A DNA stretch of 64,000 nucleotides from Collinsella sp. Its GTDB lineage: Bacteria; Actinomycetota; Coriobacteriia; Coriobacteriales; Coriobacteriaceae. Below are positions 24,533 through 32,790 of the stretch, piece after piece; the first letter of the stretch is position 1; each line of letters starts with the position of its first letter. The DNA lies in assembly GCA_018381235.1 (NCBI GenBank), contig JAGZSF010000010.1, forward strand, positions 227,620-291,619, written 5' to 3'. Position numbers and translations under genes: made by a program. Under the pieces are notes generated by a model. It did no database searches and was not told the origin of the DNA. It saw nothing but the letters and a program-made list of their open reading frames with translations.

Positions 24533-24623
24533 GGCGCAAGGCCTGCGGGGTTATCACGCCGACGTCCTCGCCGCTTCGCGGCTGCGGGATGTCGGCTTAG
24601 ATAACCCCTTCCGGCCTTGCGCC
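24533..24623. repeat. Nested palindrome downstream of uspA
   Basis: Three stacked pairings are visible: GGCGCAAGGCC (24533-24543) with GGCCTTGCGCC (24613-24623); GGGGTTATC (24547-24555) with GATAACCCC (24600-24608); and GCCGACGTCC...GCCGC with GCGGC...GGGATGTCGGC, closed by a TTCG tetraloop at about 24574-24577. It lies between the convergent genes uspA and hipA, before a separate terminator. Confidence 0.9.
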
Positions 24624-24665
24624 TTCGTCACCGTACTTCAGCGAGTTGGCTGATAAGAAAGATGG

Positions 24666-24696
24666 CGTGCCGCCCCGATTGGGGCGGCACGTTTTG
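24666..24696 (+). terminator. Terminator downstream of uspA
   Basis: GTGCCGCCCC (24667-24676) and GGGGCGGCAC (24681-24690) form a 10-bp perfect stem with a GATT loop, followed by GTTTTGTTT. GGGCGGCACGTTTT is repeated directly afterwards (24700-24714), as if the 3' half had duplicated. Confidence 0.9.
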
Positions 24697-24715
24697 TTTG
24701 GGCGGCACGTTTTTG

Positions 24716-26008
24716 TTATAAGGCGATCCTGCTTAGACGCGCTTGCACTTCTGGAATGATCTTCTCGAACATTACCTCCGCCTCGGAAAAACCCTCTTCT
24801 TTGAGACCGCGCGCGGCATCTCTTAGCGCGTCTGGAACCTCATTGCAGGTATCAGCAATCATTCCGGCAACAATTCCCCCGGGCAAACCCGCCCCAACCA
24901 TTTGGCTCATCACCGACCCGCGCGTTACGTCGTCAATCTTGCGGCTCCCACCAAACGAGACGCCCATCTCACGAACGAGACTGGGGTAAACCGTTGTACA
25001 CAGCACGTCGTAGAGCGGCGCCAACCTCACCTGCTTCCAACTTTCGTCCCATACGAGCGACCAGTTCTTTAGATGGTTATCGCAGTTACCTACGGCATAG
25101 TCGAACAGCTGGTTATAGCCGACAAGGAACCTGTCCTCCATTTGATTCGTCGACGCCCTTCGCACTGCATCGACGATAAGCCCCAGGTAATTGGCGCCCG
25201 TGGGCTCATATTTAAGCTCACGCGAGATACCCTTGGCCTGACAAACATCTTCCTGGTGCAAACGGTACGGAATTGGCAATCCGTCAACCGAGCGTCCAGC
25301 ATCAGGCGTTACTCGGTCAAATCGCTTCACGGCGATAATTGGCTCGGCATCCTCAACTCGGACAAGAAAACACTCTTCGGCCGATAGGTCCATCAGAGAG
25401 GCTGCTCTCACGCACATCGCTTCGCACACCGTCTCACCCGGGAACGTTTTCGATCCCGCCTTGAGAATGTGCGTGGATGGGGCCGCTCCATGAGGCAGGT
25501 ACCATCCGCCACATGGGTCATCGCCCGTATGGTAGAGACCGCCCTTCGCCTGAGCACCTGCAAGGGAGATTCGACTCTCTAGCGCTAAATCAAAAGCAAC
25601 CTCCGCCGGCGCGTATGCCAGCCCGCTTAGCTGTTCCTCACCTATCTCTTCATAGCCCATTTCGAGACTGTCGGCCGAAGGCTCTCGCGTCAAAACCAGA
25701 GCGCCGACAGGTTCATCGCGGACTAAATCGAGCACCTTGAAGTAATCTCCGCGTTCCGCTCGCGCCCTTTTCTCAAGGTCCCTGTTGAGCTGCCCCTCCG
25801 GAATGATGCCAGAGAAAAAGGAGCCCGTTGCGTCCGGACTAAATGTCTCGGCCGACAACGGCAGCGAGATCGAAATCGGCGCCGCATCACCGCTCTCGAG
25901 ATATTTGGGGCTATAGGTGAATGCCGGAAACCCCGCATGTTCCTCCAATATGCCAACCAGCTGGTAAGACCCATTAAACTCACGGTGAACGAACAGCGTG
26001 CCATCCAT
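24716..26008 (-). CDS. hipA: HipA-family serine/threonine kinase (toxin-type)
   Basis: Kinase of the HipBA type; E. coli HipA phosphorylates glutamyl-tRNA synthetase and causes growth arrest. 430 aa. N-terminal HipA domain (LPLSAETFSPDATGSFFSGIIPEG, about 50-73), Gly-rich SLAGAQAKGGL (about 148-158), AVKRFDR, LHQEDVCQAKG (about 251) and the catalytic NCDNHLKNWS (about 310) with APLYDVL are all present, so the kinase looks intact. Its ATG overlaps the hipB stop by one base (TAATG). It has fewer G/C-ending codons than its neighbours, which hints at acquisition. The target in this organism is unknown. Confidence 0.9.
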   Translation of the reverse strand: MDGTLFVHREFNGSYQLVGILEEHAGFPAFTYSPKYLESGDAAPISISLPLSAETFSPDATGSFFSGIIPEGQLNRDLEKRARAERGDYFKVLDLVRDEPVGALVLTREPSADSLEMGYEEIGEEQLSGLAYAPAEVAFDLALESRISLAGAQAKGGLYHTGDDPCGGWYLPHGAAPSTHILKAGSKTFPGETVCEAMCVRAASLMDLSAEECFLVRVEDAEPIIAVKRFDRVTPDAGRSVDGLPIPYRLHQEDVCQAKGISRELKYEPTGANYLGLIVDAVRRASTNQMEDRFLVGYNQLFDYAVGNCDNHLKNWSLVWDESWKQVRLAPLYDVLCTTVYPSLVREMGVSFGGSRKIDDVTRGSVMSQMVGAGLPGGIVAGMIADTCNEVPDALRDAARGLKEEGFSEAEVMFEKIIPEVQARLSRIAL

Positions 26009-26298
26009 TACTTCCCCCTCACCTTCAGAATAAAATCAATATCCACGATGGAGGCATAATCGAAAATGACACCAATTTCGACCGTTGTCCGCCCCCGTTC
26101 GATATCACCAATCACACGAAGGCTGCGACCCGTCATAGTCGCGATGTCACGTTGAGTCAAACCGAGCTCACGCCTTCTGAGCCTAAGGGCCTTCCCTATC
26201 TCGGCGGGATCGAAAACCGTGCGCTCCGAGAAAGCGACTTCCGACGGTTTGAGCTTGATGCGCCCATCCAGCTTTTTAATCGTTGTCACCGTTCTCAT
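26008..26298 (-). CDS. hipB: HipB-family antitoxin/DNA-binding regulator
   Basis: Cro/C1-type helix-turn-helix protein of 96 aa that should bind HipA and repress the pair. The ATG at 26298 has GGAGG upstream. The HTH spans about 45-78 (RLRRRELGLTQRDIATMTG...VIGDIERGR). An N-terminal basic stretch (IKKLDGRIKLKPSEVAF) precedes it. Upstream lie three copies of an operator-like repeat (26311-26410), consistent with autoregulation. Confidence 0.9.
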   Translation of the reverse strand: MRTVTTIKKLDGRIKLKPSEVAFSERTVFDPAEIGKALRLRRRELGLTQRDIATMTGRSLRVIGDIERGRTTVEIGVIFDYASIVDIDFILKVRGK

Positions 26299-26310
26299 GA
26301 CGCCTCCAGC

Positions 26311-26410
26311 TATATTCCTGTCCGTGAACATAGTATAAAACTGTAGCACTATGTTCATGTACGGGAATATAGTGTTGACTACATTAGCAATGTTCCCGTT
26401 CAGGAATATA
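26311..26410 (-). promoter_or_regulatory. Three operator-like repeats upstream of hipBA
   Basis: Copies at 26311-26333 (inverted), 26350-26372 and 26390-26410 share ATGTTC-N8-GGAATATAG; copies 1 and 2 differ at only a few positions. Each is a partial palindrome (TTC...GAA). Spacing is roughly four helical turns. They lie 13-112 nt upstream of the hipB start in an AT-rich stretch. Confidence 0.8.
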
Positions 26411-26475
26411 GCTGCCGAAAAGCCTGATTTCTTCTTAAATGGGAAGATCCTGAACGGCTACGCCATACGACCCGA

Positions 26476-27519
26476 CTACTCAAAGTATTGGAATTTGTTG
26501 GTCGAGAAGGCGAATGTTACGACGAAGCCTTCGCCGGAGTCGGATGCCGCGGTAACATCGATGCCCATCTTGGAGCACAGGCGCGCCACCAGGTAGAGGC
26601 CAATACCTGTTGCACGTTTGGTGGTGCGGCCGTTATCGCCGGTAAAGCCCTTCTCGAACACGCGCGGCAGGTCGGCCGCGCTCACGCCGCAGCCGTTGTC
26701 CGCGACGGTGAGCTCGATGCGTTCGCTCGCCAGGCCCTCGTCCAGCAACGCGCCCGAAAACACGATCTTCGCGCCGTCCTCGCGCGCATATTTAATACTG
26801 TTCTGAATAAGCTGGCCCAGAATAAACTCGAGCCACTTCTCGTCGGTAAAGACCTCGAAGTCGAGGTTCTCGCACACCGGGGCCACGTGCGCCGCAATGA
26901 GCTCGCGCGCGTTGGCCTTAATCGCGCCCGTCACCAAAGTCTTGAGATCCCAGCGGCGAATCAGGTAGTCGCGCTCCACGACTTCCGAGCGCGCGTAGTA
27001 CAGTGCCTGGTCGATATAACGCTCCACGCGAGCCAGCTCGCGACCCAGGTCATCCACACGCGACAGGTCGTCTTCGCTGCCATCCAGGTTTTCCAAAATT
27101 AGATGGGCCGCCGCCAGGGGCAGCTTGGCCTCGTGGACCCAGCTCTCGATATAGTCGCGATAGTCATCGGTCTGACGCCTGCCTTCGGCAACCTCGTCGC
27201 AAGCGGCTTTGCCCACCCGGCGCAAGACCTCGTATTCGAGCACGCCCTCGGCATAGGTCGGGCATTGCACCATCTCCTGCACCCATGCGGGACTCTCGAG
27301 CTCCTCTGCCGCGCGCTCCAACTGACGCAGGAAACGGCGACGGCGGGCGTACTCGATCACGATGCCGAGCATACCGAAGATAAAGGACACGCCGACCGCC
27401 ACGACCACGACAGAAACGGGCGCGCCGGCGACCGTCAGCACAAAGCAGCTCAACAGCACACCGCACGTCCACACGGCGACGGGAAGCAGCGCATCTTTAA
27501 AGAACTTGCCAAACGACAT
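26476..27519 (-). CDS. Sensor histidine kinase, BceS-like (intramembrane-sensing type)
   Basis: Pairs with the response regulator 9 nt upstream. 347 aa. Two N-terminal membrane helices (about 10-55) with almost no extracytoplasmic loop indicate intramembrane sensing. The phosphoacceptor is in YIESWVHEAKLPLAAAHL (His about 141), as in BceS/VirS-type kinases. The ATPase domain has N box QNSIKYA, G1 VADNGCGV, and G2 TGIGLYLVARL. In Firmicutes such pairs often control ABC transporters for peptide-antibiotic resistance; none is adjacent here. Confidence 0.9.
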   Translation of the reverse strand: MSFGKFFKDALLPVAVWTCGVLLSCFVLTVAGAPVSVVVVAVGVSFIFGMLGIVIEYARRRRFLRQLERAAEELESPAWVQEMVQCPTYAEGVLEYEVLRRVGKAACDEVAEGRRQTDDYRDYIESWVHEAKLPLAAAHLILENLDGSEDDLSRVDDLGRELARVERYIDQALYYARSEVVERDYLIRRWDLKTLVTGAIKANARELIAAHVAPVCENLDFEVFTDEKWLEFILGQLIQNSIKYAREDGAKIVFSGALLDEGLASERIELTVADNGCGVSAADLPRVFEKGFTGDNGRTTKRATGIGLYLVARLCSKMGIDVTAASDSGEGFVVTFAFSTNKFQYFE

Positions 27520-27528
27520 AGCCGGCCC

Positions 27529-28200
27529 CTAGACCGAATAGCCTTGGCCGCGATGCGTGGTCAGATACCCCTTGATGCCGATTTTTTCGAGCGTGGTGCG
27601 CAGGCGGTTGATGTTGACGGTAAGTGTGTTGTCGTCCACGAAGGCGTCGGAGTCCCACAGGTCCTGCATGATAGCCGAGCGCGAAACGATCTTGCCCGCG
27701 CGGCTCAGAAGCAGCGAGAGGATACGCAGCTCGTTTTTGGTGAGCTCGGTGCTAGCACCGGTTTGCGTGTTGGCGACCATGGAGCGGGCGAGGTCGAGCT
27801 CCAGCCCCTTGTGGATAAGTGTGCTGCGCTCGCCTGACGCCGCGGTGCGACGCAGCAGTGCGTTGATGCGCGCCACGAGCACGCGCGCGCTATAGGGCTT
27901 GGGAACAAAGTCGTCCGCGCCGAGCGTCATGGCCATGACCTCGTCGATCTCGGTCGTGCGCGATGTGAGGACGATGATGGGAACCTCAGATTCGCGGCGA
28001 ACCTCATGGCAGATATGCTGGCCGTCCTTGACGGGAAGCGTGAGGTCGAGCAGCACCAGGTCGGGCGCGGCGGCGAGAATATCGCGCGAGACATGCTCGA
28101 ACGATTCGCAGGCCTCAACCTCAAAACCAGCACGGGCCAGGATGTCGGCAAGCTCGCGACGAATGGGCTCGTCGTCCTCAACGACATAAATCAGCGCCAT
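27529..28200 (-). CDS. OmpR-family response regulator
   Basis: 223 aa. The ATG at 28200 (MALIYVVEDDEPIRR) has GGGAGGA upstream. Receiver domain: acidic pocket EDDE (8-11), phosphoacceptor Asp in LVLLDLTLPVKDG (about 52), conserved Thr/Ser in IIVLTSRTTE and Lys in FVPKPY. The C-terminal winged helix ends RGQGYSV. It is followed by its histidine kinase. Confidence 0.93.
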   Translation of the reverse strand: MALIYVVEDDEPIRRELADILARAGFEVEACESFEHVSRDILAAAPDLVLLDLTLPVKDGQHICHEVRRESEVPIIVLTSRTTEIDEVMAMTLGADDFVPKPYSARVLVARINALLRRTAASGERSTLIHKGLELDLARSMVANTQTGASTELTKNELRILSLLLSRAGKIVSRSAIMQDLWDSDAFVDDNTLTVNINRLRTTLEKIGIKGYLTTHRGQGYSV

Positions 28201-28318
28201 GTGTCCTCCCATTTCGCGTAACTTGCACCTTTCACACCATTATGCCCACAGCGTCGCAGCGATACGACCCCGTGGGCACCTAATGTGACAAAAGCGTTCG
28301 GTAGCCTTGAGAGAAAAT

Positions 28319-28350
28319 AGGGGCCGACCGGTCCTAAACCGATCGGCCCC
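28319..28350 (-). terminator. Terminator downstream of the 28.4-30.6 kb operon
   Basis: On the minus strand, GGGGCCGATCGG and CCGGTCGGCCCC form a 12-bp stem with one mismatch around TTTAGGA, followed by TATTTTCTC. Confidence 0.82.
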
Positions 28351-28370
28351 ATCACTTCGGCCTCGAGCCT

Positions 28371-29501
28371 CTACTCGAGCGTACGCATGTATGCAGAGAT
28401 GGCATCCAGGCCCTTCTGCAGGTCGTCGGTGTTATCGGAGTATGCATAGCCGATGCGCATGCTCTTGGGCTCCTCGAAGCAATCGCCCGGGGTGACGAGC
28501 GCGCCGGACTTCTTAATCATGTCGATGCAGAACGTCCTGGAGTCGATGTCGTAGTCGTAATGCACGAGCGCGGTGGTACCCGCCTCGGGCTTGACGAACG
28601 ACAGGTGTGGCTCGCTCTCGACCCACTTCTCCAGAACAGCAAGGTTCTGACGGACGATGCGACGGCTGCGCTCAAGGATCACGGAAGCGTTGCCCAGAAT
28701 CAGCTCCGCCACCGACTCGCTGAATATGCCGGCGGAAATCAGGTTGTAGTCGCGATGCGAGAGTAGCGCGCGACGGAGCTCCGGGCTCTTGGTGACCGCC
28801 CAGCCCAGACGCAGGCCGGCGAACGACCAGACCTTGGACATGGATGCGGTGACGATGGCCTTGTCGTACAGGTCGATCACGGACTCGGAGTACTCATCCG
28901 TCTGAGTAAGCAGACGGTAGACCTCGTCGCAGAGCACCCACGCGTCGTGTTTGCGCGCGACCTCGACAATCGCCTTGAGCGTATCGGTGTCGAGCAGGGC
29001 GCCCGTGGGGTTGTCCGGGTTATTGATGCAGATGAGCTTGGTATCGTCGGTCACCAGAGCATCGAGCGCGTCGACGTCGACGTGGTAGCCGTTCTTGCGA
29101 TCGAGCTGAAGAATATCGACCTTCGCACCGCACATCTCGGGAATCGAGTAAAGCTGCTGGTAGGTGGGCTTGACGGAGACTACGTGATCGCCCGGTTCGA
29201 CGAGCGTGGAAATAACCAGGGAGTTGGCACCGGTCGCGCCGTGCGTGGGCACGATATGCCCGGGCTCGACCGTCTTATAGAGACGCGCGACCCCCTCGAG
29301 GAAGCCGGGCTGCCCCTCGATGTCTCCGTAGGTGAATCGGCGCGAGCACAGGCTATCGAGCCACGCCTTCTTGTCGGTGTTCGTAAGCTCGAACAGCTGG
29401 TCGAGCGTGAGGGAGTAGACGCACGTCTCCGCAACGTTGTGGGTGCACTTGGTCTCCCACTCGTTCATCCACTGCTCGACGGCGAAATCCTTGATCTGCA
29501 T
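28371..29501 (-). CDS. Class I/II PLP-dependent aminotransferase
   Basis: 376 aa, fold-type I. THGATGANSLVISTLVEPGD (about 83), INNPDNPTGA (about 163), CDEVYR (about 193) and the PLP lysine in TASMSKVWSFAGLRLGW (Lys about 223) are present. The substrate cannot be read from sequence. It follows the ornithine-cyclodeaminase-like gene by 24 nt and is opposite the PucR regulator, so a joint role in breakdown or remodelling of an amino acid is likely. AAGGAAAGG precedes the ATG at 29501. Confidence 0.87.
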   Translation of the reverse strand: MQIKDFAVEQWMNEWETKCTHNVAETCVYSLTLDQLFELTNTDKKAWLDSLCSRRFTYGDIEGQPGFLEGVARLYKTVEPGHIVPTHGATGANSLVISTLVEPGDHVVSVKPTYQQLYSIPEMCGAKVDILQLDRKNGYHVDVDALDALVTDDTKLICINNPDNPTGALLDTDTLKAIVEVARKHDAWVLCDEVYRLLTQTDEYSESVIDLYDKAIVTASMSKVWSFAGLRLGWAVTKSPELRRALLSHRDYNLISAGIFSESVAELILGNASVILERSRRIVRQNLAVLEKWVESEPHLSFVKPEAGTTALVHYDYDIDSRTFCIDMIKKSGALVTPGDCFEEPKSMRIGYAYSDNTDDLQKGLDAISAYMRTLE

Positions 29502-29525
29502 TGTCGTTTCCTTTCCTTGACTTTC

Positions 29526-30560
29526 TTACAGTTCCACCACGGTGCCCAGCCCCGCCTCAATGGCGCGGTCGTAGGCGATTTTCGATGCCGAAAGGTCCTG
29601 AACGGCGATGCCCGACGTATCGAACACCGTCACCTGCTCGTCATCCGAACGCCCCGTAGCCATGCCGGCGATGACTTCGCCGAGCTCCGCTCTGATGTCC
29701 TCGGGCGTGATGACACCCTCGGCAACCGGAATCTCCAGCTCACCGGACGCGACGGATTGCTCGCGATCGTCGACGTAAACAGCGGCACGGGCGACAAGCG
29801 CCGAGGCGAGCTCCTGCTTGCCGGGCATGTCGGCACCGACGCAGGAGATATGCGTACCAGGACGCACCCATGAATCGGGAATGATGGGCTTGGTCGCCGG
29901 CGTGATCGTCACGATGATGTCGGCCTCTGCCGCGGCGCCTTGGCCGTCGGCCGTCGCCTCGATGGAATAGGTGGATGCCTCGCGAGCATGCTCGCAGGCG
30001 CCCAAGATATGGGCGACCTCGTCTCGCATGCGCTCGACGCGGGCCTCGGGCGCGGCATCGGAAACTGGCTTCCACACCTTGACCTCGCTCACTTTGGGAC
30101 AGGCGGCGAGCACGCCCGCCACCATATAGATGCTCATGTGGCCGGCACCCGCAACAAGCAGTTTGGACGCATCCGCCCGAGCCAGCCACTTGGCACCGAG
30201 CGCAGCGGCGGCACCGGTGCGAAGTCCAGTGACGGCGGAGGCATTGAGCAGCGCCAACGGCTCTCCCGTCGCGCTGTCGCACAGCAGCGTGGTGCCAAAG
30301 ATCTCGGGCAGCCCCTTTTTGGAATTCTGAGAGAACCAAGCAGTGAGCTTGAGACCGAAGAGGCCGCTTCCCGCCAACTCGCCCGAGCGGATATCCATAT
30401 CGGCCACGCCGGGCTCGAACTGCTCATATACCATCGGCCACGCAACGCCCTTGCCCGTTGCCTTCTGGCGATATGCCTCCTCCACGGCAGCGATTGCATC
30501 CTCAATCGTCAGCACCTTGGAAACTTCCTCGGCCGAAAGCACCACCATCTGCCCCATCAT
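29526..30560 (-). CDS. Ornithine cyclodeaminase/mu-crystallin family protein
   Basis: NAD(P)-dependent enzyme family that includes ornithine cyclodeaminase, alanine dehydrogenase and imine (pyrroline-carboxylate) reductases. 344 aa. LTGLRTGAAAALGAKWLAR, the Rossmann segment LLVAGAGHMSIYMVAGVLA (about 132) and CVGADMPGKQELAS (about 235) are typical. Canonical dinucleotide loops usually read GxGxQA; here GAGHMS departs from that. Ketimine reductase, dehydrogenase or cyclodeaminase activity cannot be distinguished. First gene of a two-gene unit with the aminotransferase. Confidence 0.85.
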   Translation of the reverse strand: MMGQMVVLSAEEVSKVLTIEDAIAAVEEAYRQKATGKGVAWPMVYEQFEPGVADMDIRSGELAGSGLFGLKLTAWFSQNSKKGLPEIFGTTLLCDSATGEPLALLNASAVTGLRTGAAAALGAKWLARADASKLLVAGAGHMSIYMVAGVLAACPKVSEVKVWKPVSDAAPEARVERMRDEVAHILGACEHAREASTYSIEATADGQGAAAEADIIVTITPATKPIIPDSWVRPGTHISCVGADMPGKQELASALVARAAVYVDDREQSVASGELEIPVAEGVITPEDIRAELGEVIAGMATGRSDDEQVTVFDTSGIAVQDLSASKIAYDRAIEAGLGTVVEL

Positions 30561-30774
30561 CGCTCCTCTCAGCGAAAGCTTTACGTTGCCTCACTGTACG
30601 GTTTAGTAACGATGCCGCCAAGGATCATTTCTTGTTGGAATCTACAACGATTCTCAATCTGATTTTTCGTTCTATCAGCAGGTATTTGAACTATTTCCCG
30701 CATCAACGGCATACGGATGTGCGATTATCCTATTTATACCTGTACTTATTGTAGTGATTTACAAGGTGATGTTG
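30561..30774. promoter_or_regulatory. AT-rich divergent promoter region
   Basis: About 210 nt between the OCD-family gene and the PucR regulator, much richer in A/T than the surroundings. It holds several -10-like sequences (for example TATTTATACC near 30730), but no single promoter or operator can be fixed by eye. Confidence 0.45.
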
Positions 30775-31956
30775 ATGCTATACACCATCTCGGACTTCTC
30801 ACGGGAATATGAGGGGTCGGTCCGTCTAATCGCCGGCAGCGATGGCGTCTCGCGTGCCGTCTCTGGCGTCGGGATCCTCGATTATGAACTTATGCCCGGC
30901 CTCAAGAACAAGTACCAGCGCGCCAACTTCAGCTCAGACGAAATCGTCCTCAGCACCTTCCTCTATGCGAAGGACGACCCATACCTCATCACTGAAGCCG
31001 TGAAATACCTCGTCGCCAAGGGAACGAGCGGTCTTATCATCAAAAACGTCCTGCACATCCCGATTCCCGACCAAGCCATCCGCTACGCCAGCGCGCGGCA
31101 CTACCCGGTCTTTCTCACGACCGACGACTCACTGTTCTTTGACAGCGTCATCTATGAGGTCAAACGGCATATCGAGCAGCTCGCGTCCATCGACTTCGCA
31201 CAGCGCGAGATCGATGCCCTGAGGACAGACGTATCGCCCGAGTCCATCTGCCGACGCATCCGAGGCCTCAACCCGTCATTTCTGGACGAAGCGGTCGCCC
31301 TGTTCGCATCGTTTGCAGAGCCCCTCGACCCGCGTACGTTTTTGCAAATCGAACGTCTCTGTGCAAAATCGACCCTCGCCGGATGCCACAACATGCTGGC
31401 ACCCTATGACGGAGGATTGCTATTCGTAGCGACAAGCGACTCGGAGCAGACGCTCGATGTGGAGCGAATCGTGCAGGCGCTCACGGAGCTCATCGAGGCT
31501 AGCGGCATCGATGGCGGAGCGGAAGGGCTCGGCATCAGCGATATTCTGTTTGGAGACGAGACGGTGGCGCAGGCGATCTCGCAGGCGATTTACGCACAGC
31601 GCCTATCTTGTCAACGAGCCGAGGGCCCCGTCCGCTATACGCAGCTCGGCATCCTGAGAACCGTGATGCCTTTTGCGGAAACCCCGGAGATGCGATCGTT
31701 CTCGGAGGCGATTCTCTCGCCGATACGCGAGCACGACAGCGAGCATGGCAGCGAACTGGAATCAACGCTCGCCGCATTCATCGAGAACGACCGACGTATC
31801 GAGCAAACCGCCAAGCAGACTGGCCAGCACCCGAACACAATTCGATATCGCCTCGATAAGGTGACAGCTCTCACCGGACTGAGCTACAAATGCGCCCCGG
31901 AGATGGAGCAGCTGTCGCTCGCCTACGCAATCGAACGCGCTCGCTCACTTCAGTAA
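30775..31956 (+). CDS. PucR-family transcriptional regulator
   Basis: Probable activator of the divergent aminotransferase/OCD unit. The ATG at 30775 (MLYTISDFS) is chosen because AAGG lies 8 nt upstream; a GTG at 30754 is in frame. About 393 aa. The N-terminal PucR ligand domain (about 1-120) has VSGVGILDYELMPG and YLVAKGTSGLIIK. The C-terminal HTH_30 is clear: TLAAFIENDRRIEQTAKQTG, then HPNTIRYRLDKV, near 340-375. Ligand unknown. Confidence 0.9.
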   Translation: MLYTISDFSREYEGSVRLIAGSDGVSRAVSGVGILDYELMPGLKNKYQRANFSSDEIVLSTFLYAKDDPYLITEAVKYLVAKGTSGLIIKNVLHIPIPDQAIRYASARHYPVFLTTDDSLFFDSVIYEVKRHIEQLASIDFAQREIDALRTDVSPESICRRIRGLNPSFLDEAVALFASFAEPLDPRTFLQIERLCAKSTLAGCHNMLAPYDGGLLFVATSDSEQTLDVERIVQALTELIEASGIDGGAEGLGISDILFGDETVAQAISQAIYAQRLSCQRAEGPVRYTQLGILRTVMPFAETPEMRSFSEAILSPIREHDSEHGSELESTLAAFIENDRRIEQTAKQTGQHPNTIRYRLDKVTALTGLSYKCAPEMEQLSLAYAIERARSLQ

Positions 31957-31974
31957 GCCCACCCCGCCTTGAGG

Positions 31975-32685
31975 TTAGGAGCGGCGGGCACGGAGCTTTT
32001 CGTAGCCTTCGGCGAAGAAGGCGACCGTGGCGGCGTCGGCCTCCGCAGCGTCCGTCTCGGTTGCGGGAACCACGCCGTGCTCGTCGCTCACCAGGAACAG
32101 CGCGCCCTTGAGTTGCGCGGGAATGTCTACGCGCGTGACCGGGATGCCCTTGGTCTGGGCGAGCTGCTCGATGAGCGTCGCCGTGCCGCACAGGCACTCG
32201 TCCGCCGGCGCCACAAAGGCAAGCTCGCCGTTGTTGACGGCGGCGAGCAACTCGGGCGCCACGCCGGTCTCGTCGGCCTCGGAGCGGGCCTCGGCGGAAC
32301 GGGCACGCAGCGCCTTGGCCGACGTATCGGCGAGCGGCTCGTACTCCCCCACCGTCATGGCGGCGTTGCCGTTGATGTCGATCACCAGCATGAGTACGCC
32401 GTCGTGCGCAGTGTAATCGCCCTCGGCAAGCGGCCACTCAACGTGCTGTTTGGCCCAGCTGAGCATGTTATGGGTAAGCGGCTCGCCCTGCACCAGGCGC
32501 TCGGACAGTGCGCGAATGTGGCGGTTGAGCATGGGCACCTTTTTATTGGACATGCGCCAACGGCAGACAAGCGCGGGCTTGTCGAGCGTAAACTTCTCGA
32601 CCGCCTCCTGATTGGCGCAAAAGTCCTCGTACGCACGCTGATCCTCGGCATTGCCAAACAGCTCGGCATCATCAATCTGGGGCAT
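31975..32685 (-). CDS. Protein of unknown function (236 aa)
   Basis: No family recognised. The ATG at 32685 (MPQIDDAELFG) has AAAGG 7 nt upstream; two earlier in-frame Met codons are too close to it. The product is soluble and acidic. It has an N-terminal helical part with CRWRMSNKKVPMLNRHIRAL and a beta-containing middle (DGVLMLVIDINGNAAMTVGEYEP). The C-terminal half has CLCGTATLIEQLAQTKGIPVTRVDI. Convergent with the PucR gene and separated from purH by a terminator. Confidence 0.72.
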   Translation of the reverse strand: MPQIDDAELFGNAEDQRAYEDFCANQEAVEKFTLDKPALVCRWRMSNKKVPMLNRHIRALSERLVQGEPLTHNMLSWAKQHVEWPLAEGDYTAHDGVLMLVIDINGNAAMTVGEYEPLADTSAKALRARSAEARSEADETGVAPELLAAVNNGELAFVAPADECLCGTATLIEQLAQTKGIPVTRVDIPAQLKGALFLVSDEHGVVPATETDAAEADAATVAFFAEGYEKLRARRS

Positions 32686-32725
32686 GGTCATACCTTTCGT
32701 GTTAGTCATTCCGTCCTCTTATACC

Positions 32726-32763
32726 AAAAAGACGGCCCTCCAAACGGAGCAGCCGTCTTTTGC
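32726..32763 (-). terminator. Terminator downstream of purH
   Basis: On the minus strand, AAAAGACGGC pairs with GCCGTCTTTTT around an inner CTCC/GGAG pair. The stem's own T-rich 3' end serves as the T-tract. It lies about 30 nt past the purH stop. Confidence 0.88.
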
Positions 32764-32790
32764 GGAGATTATTTTGTCCCAAGGCGGAAC

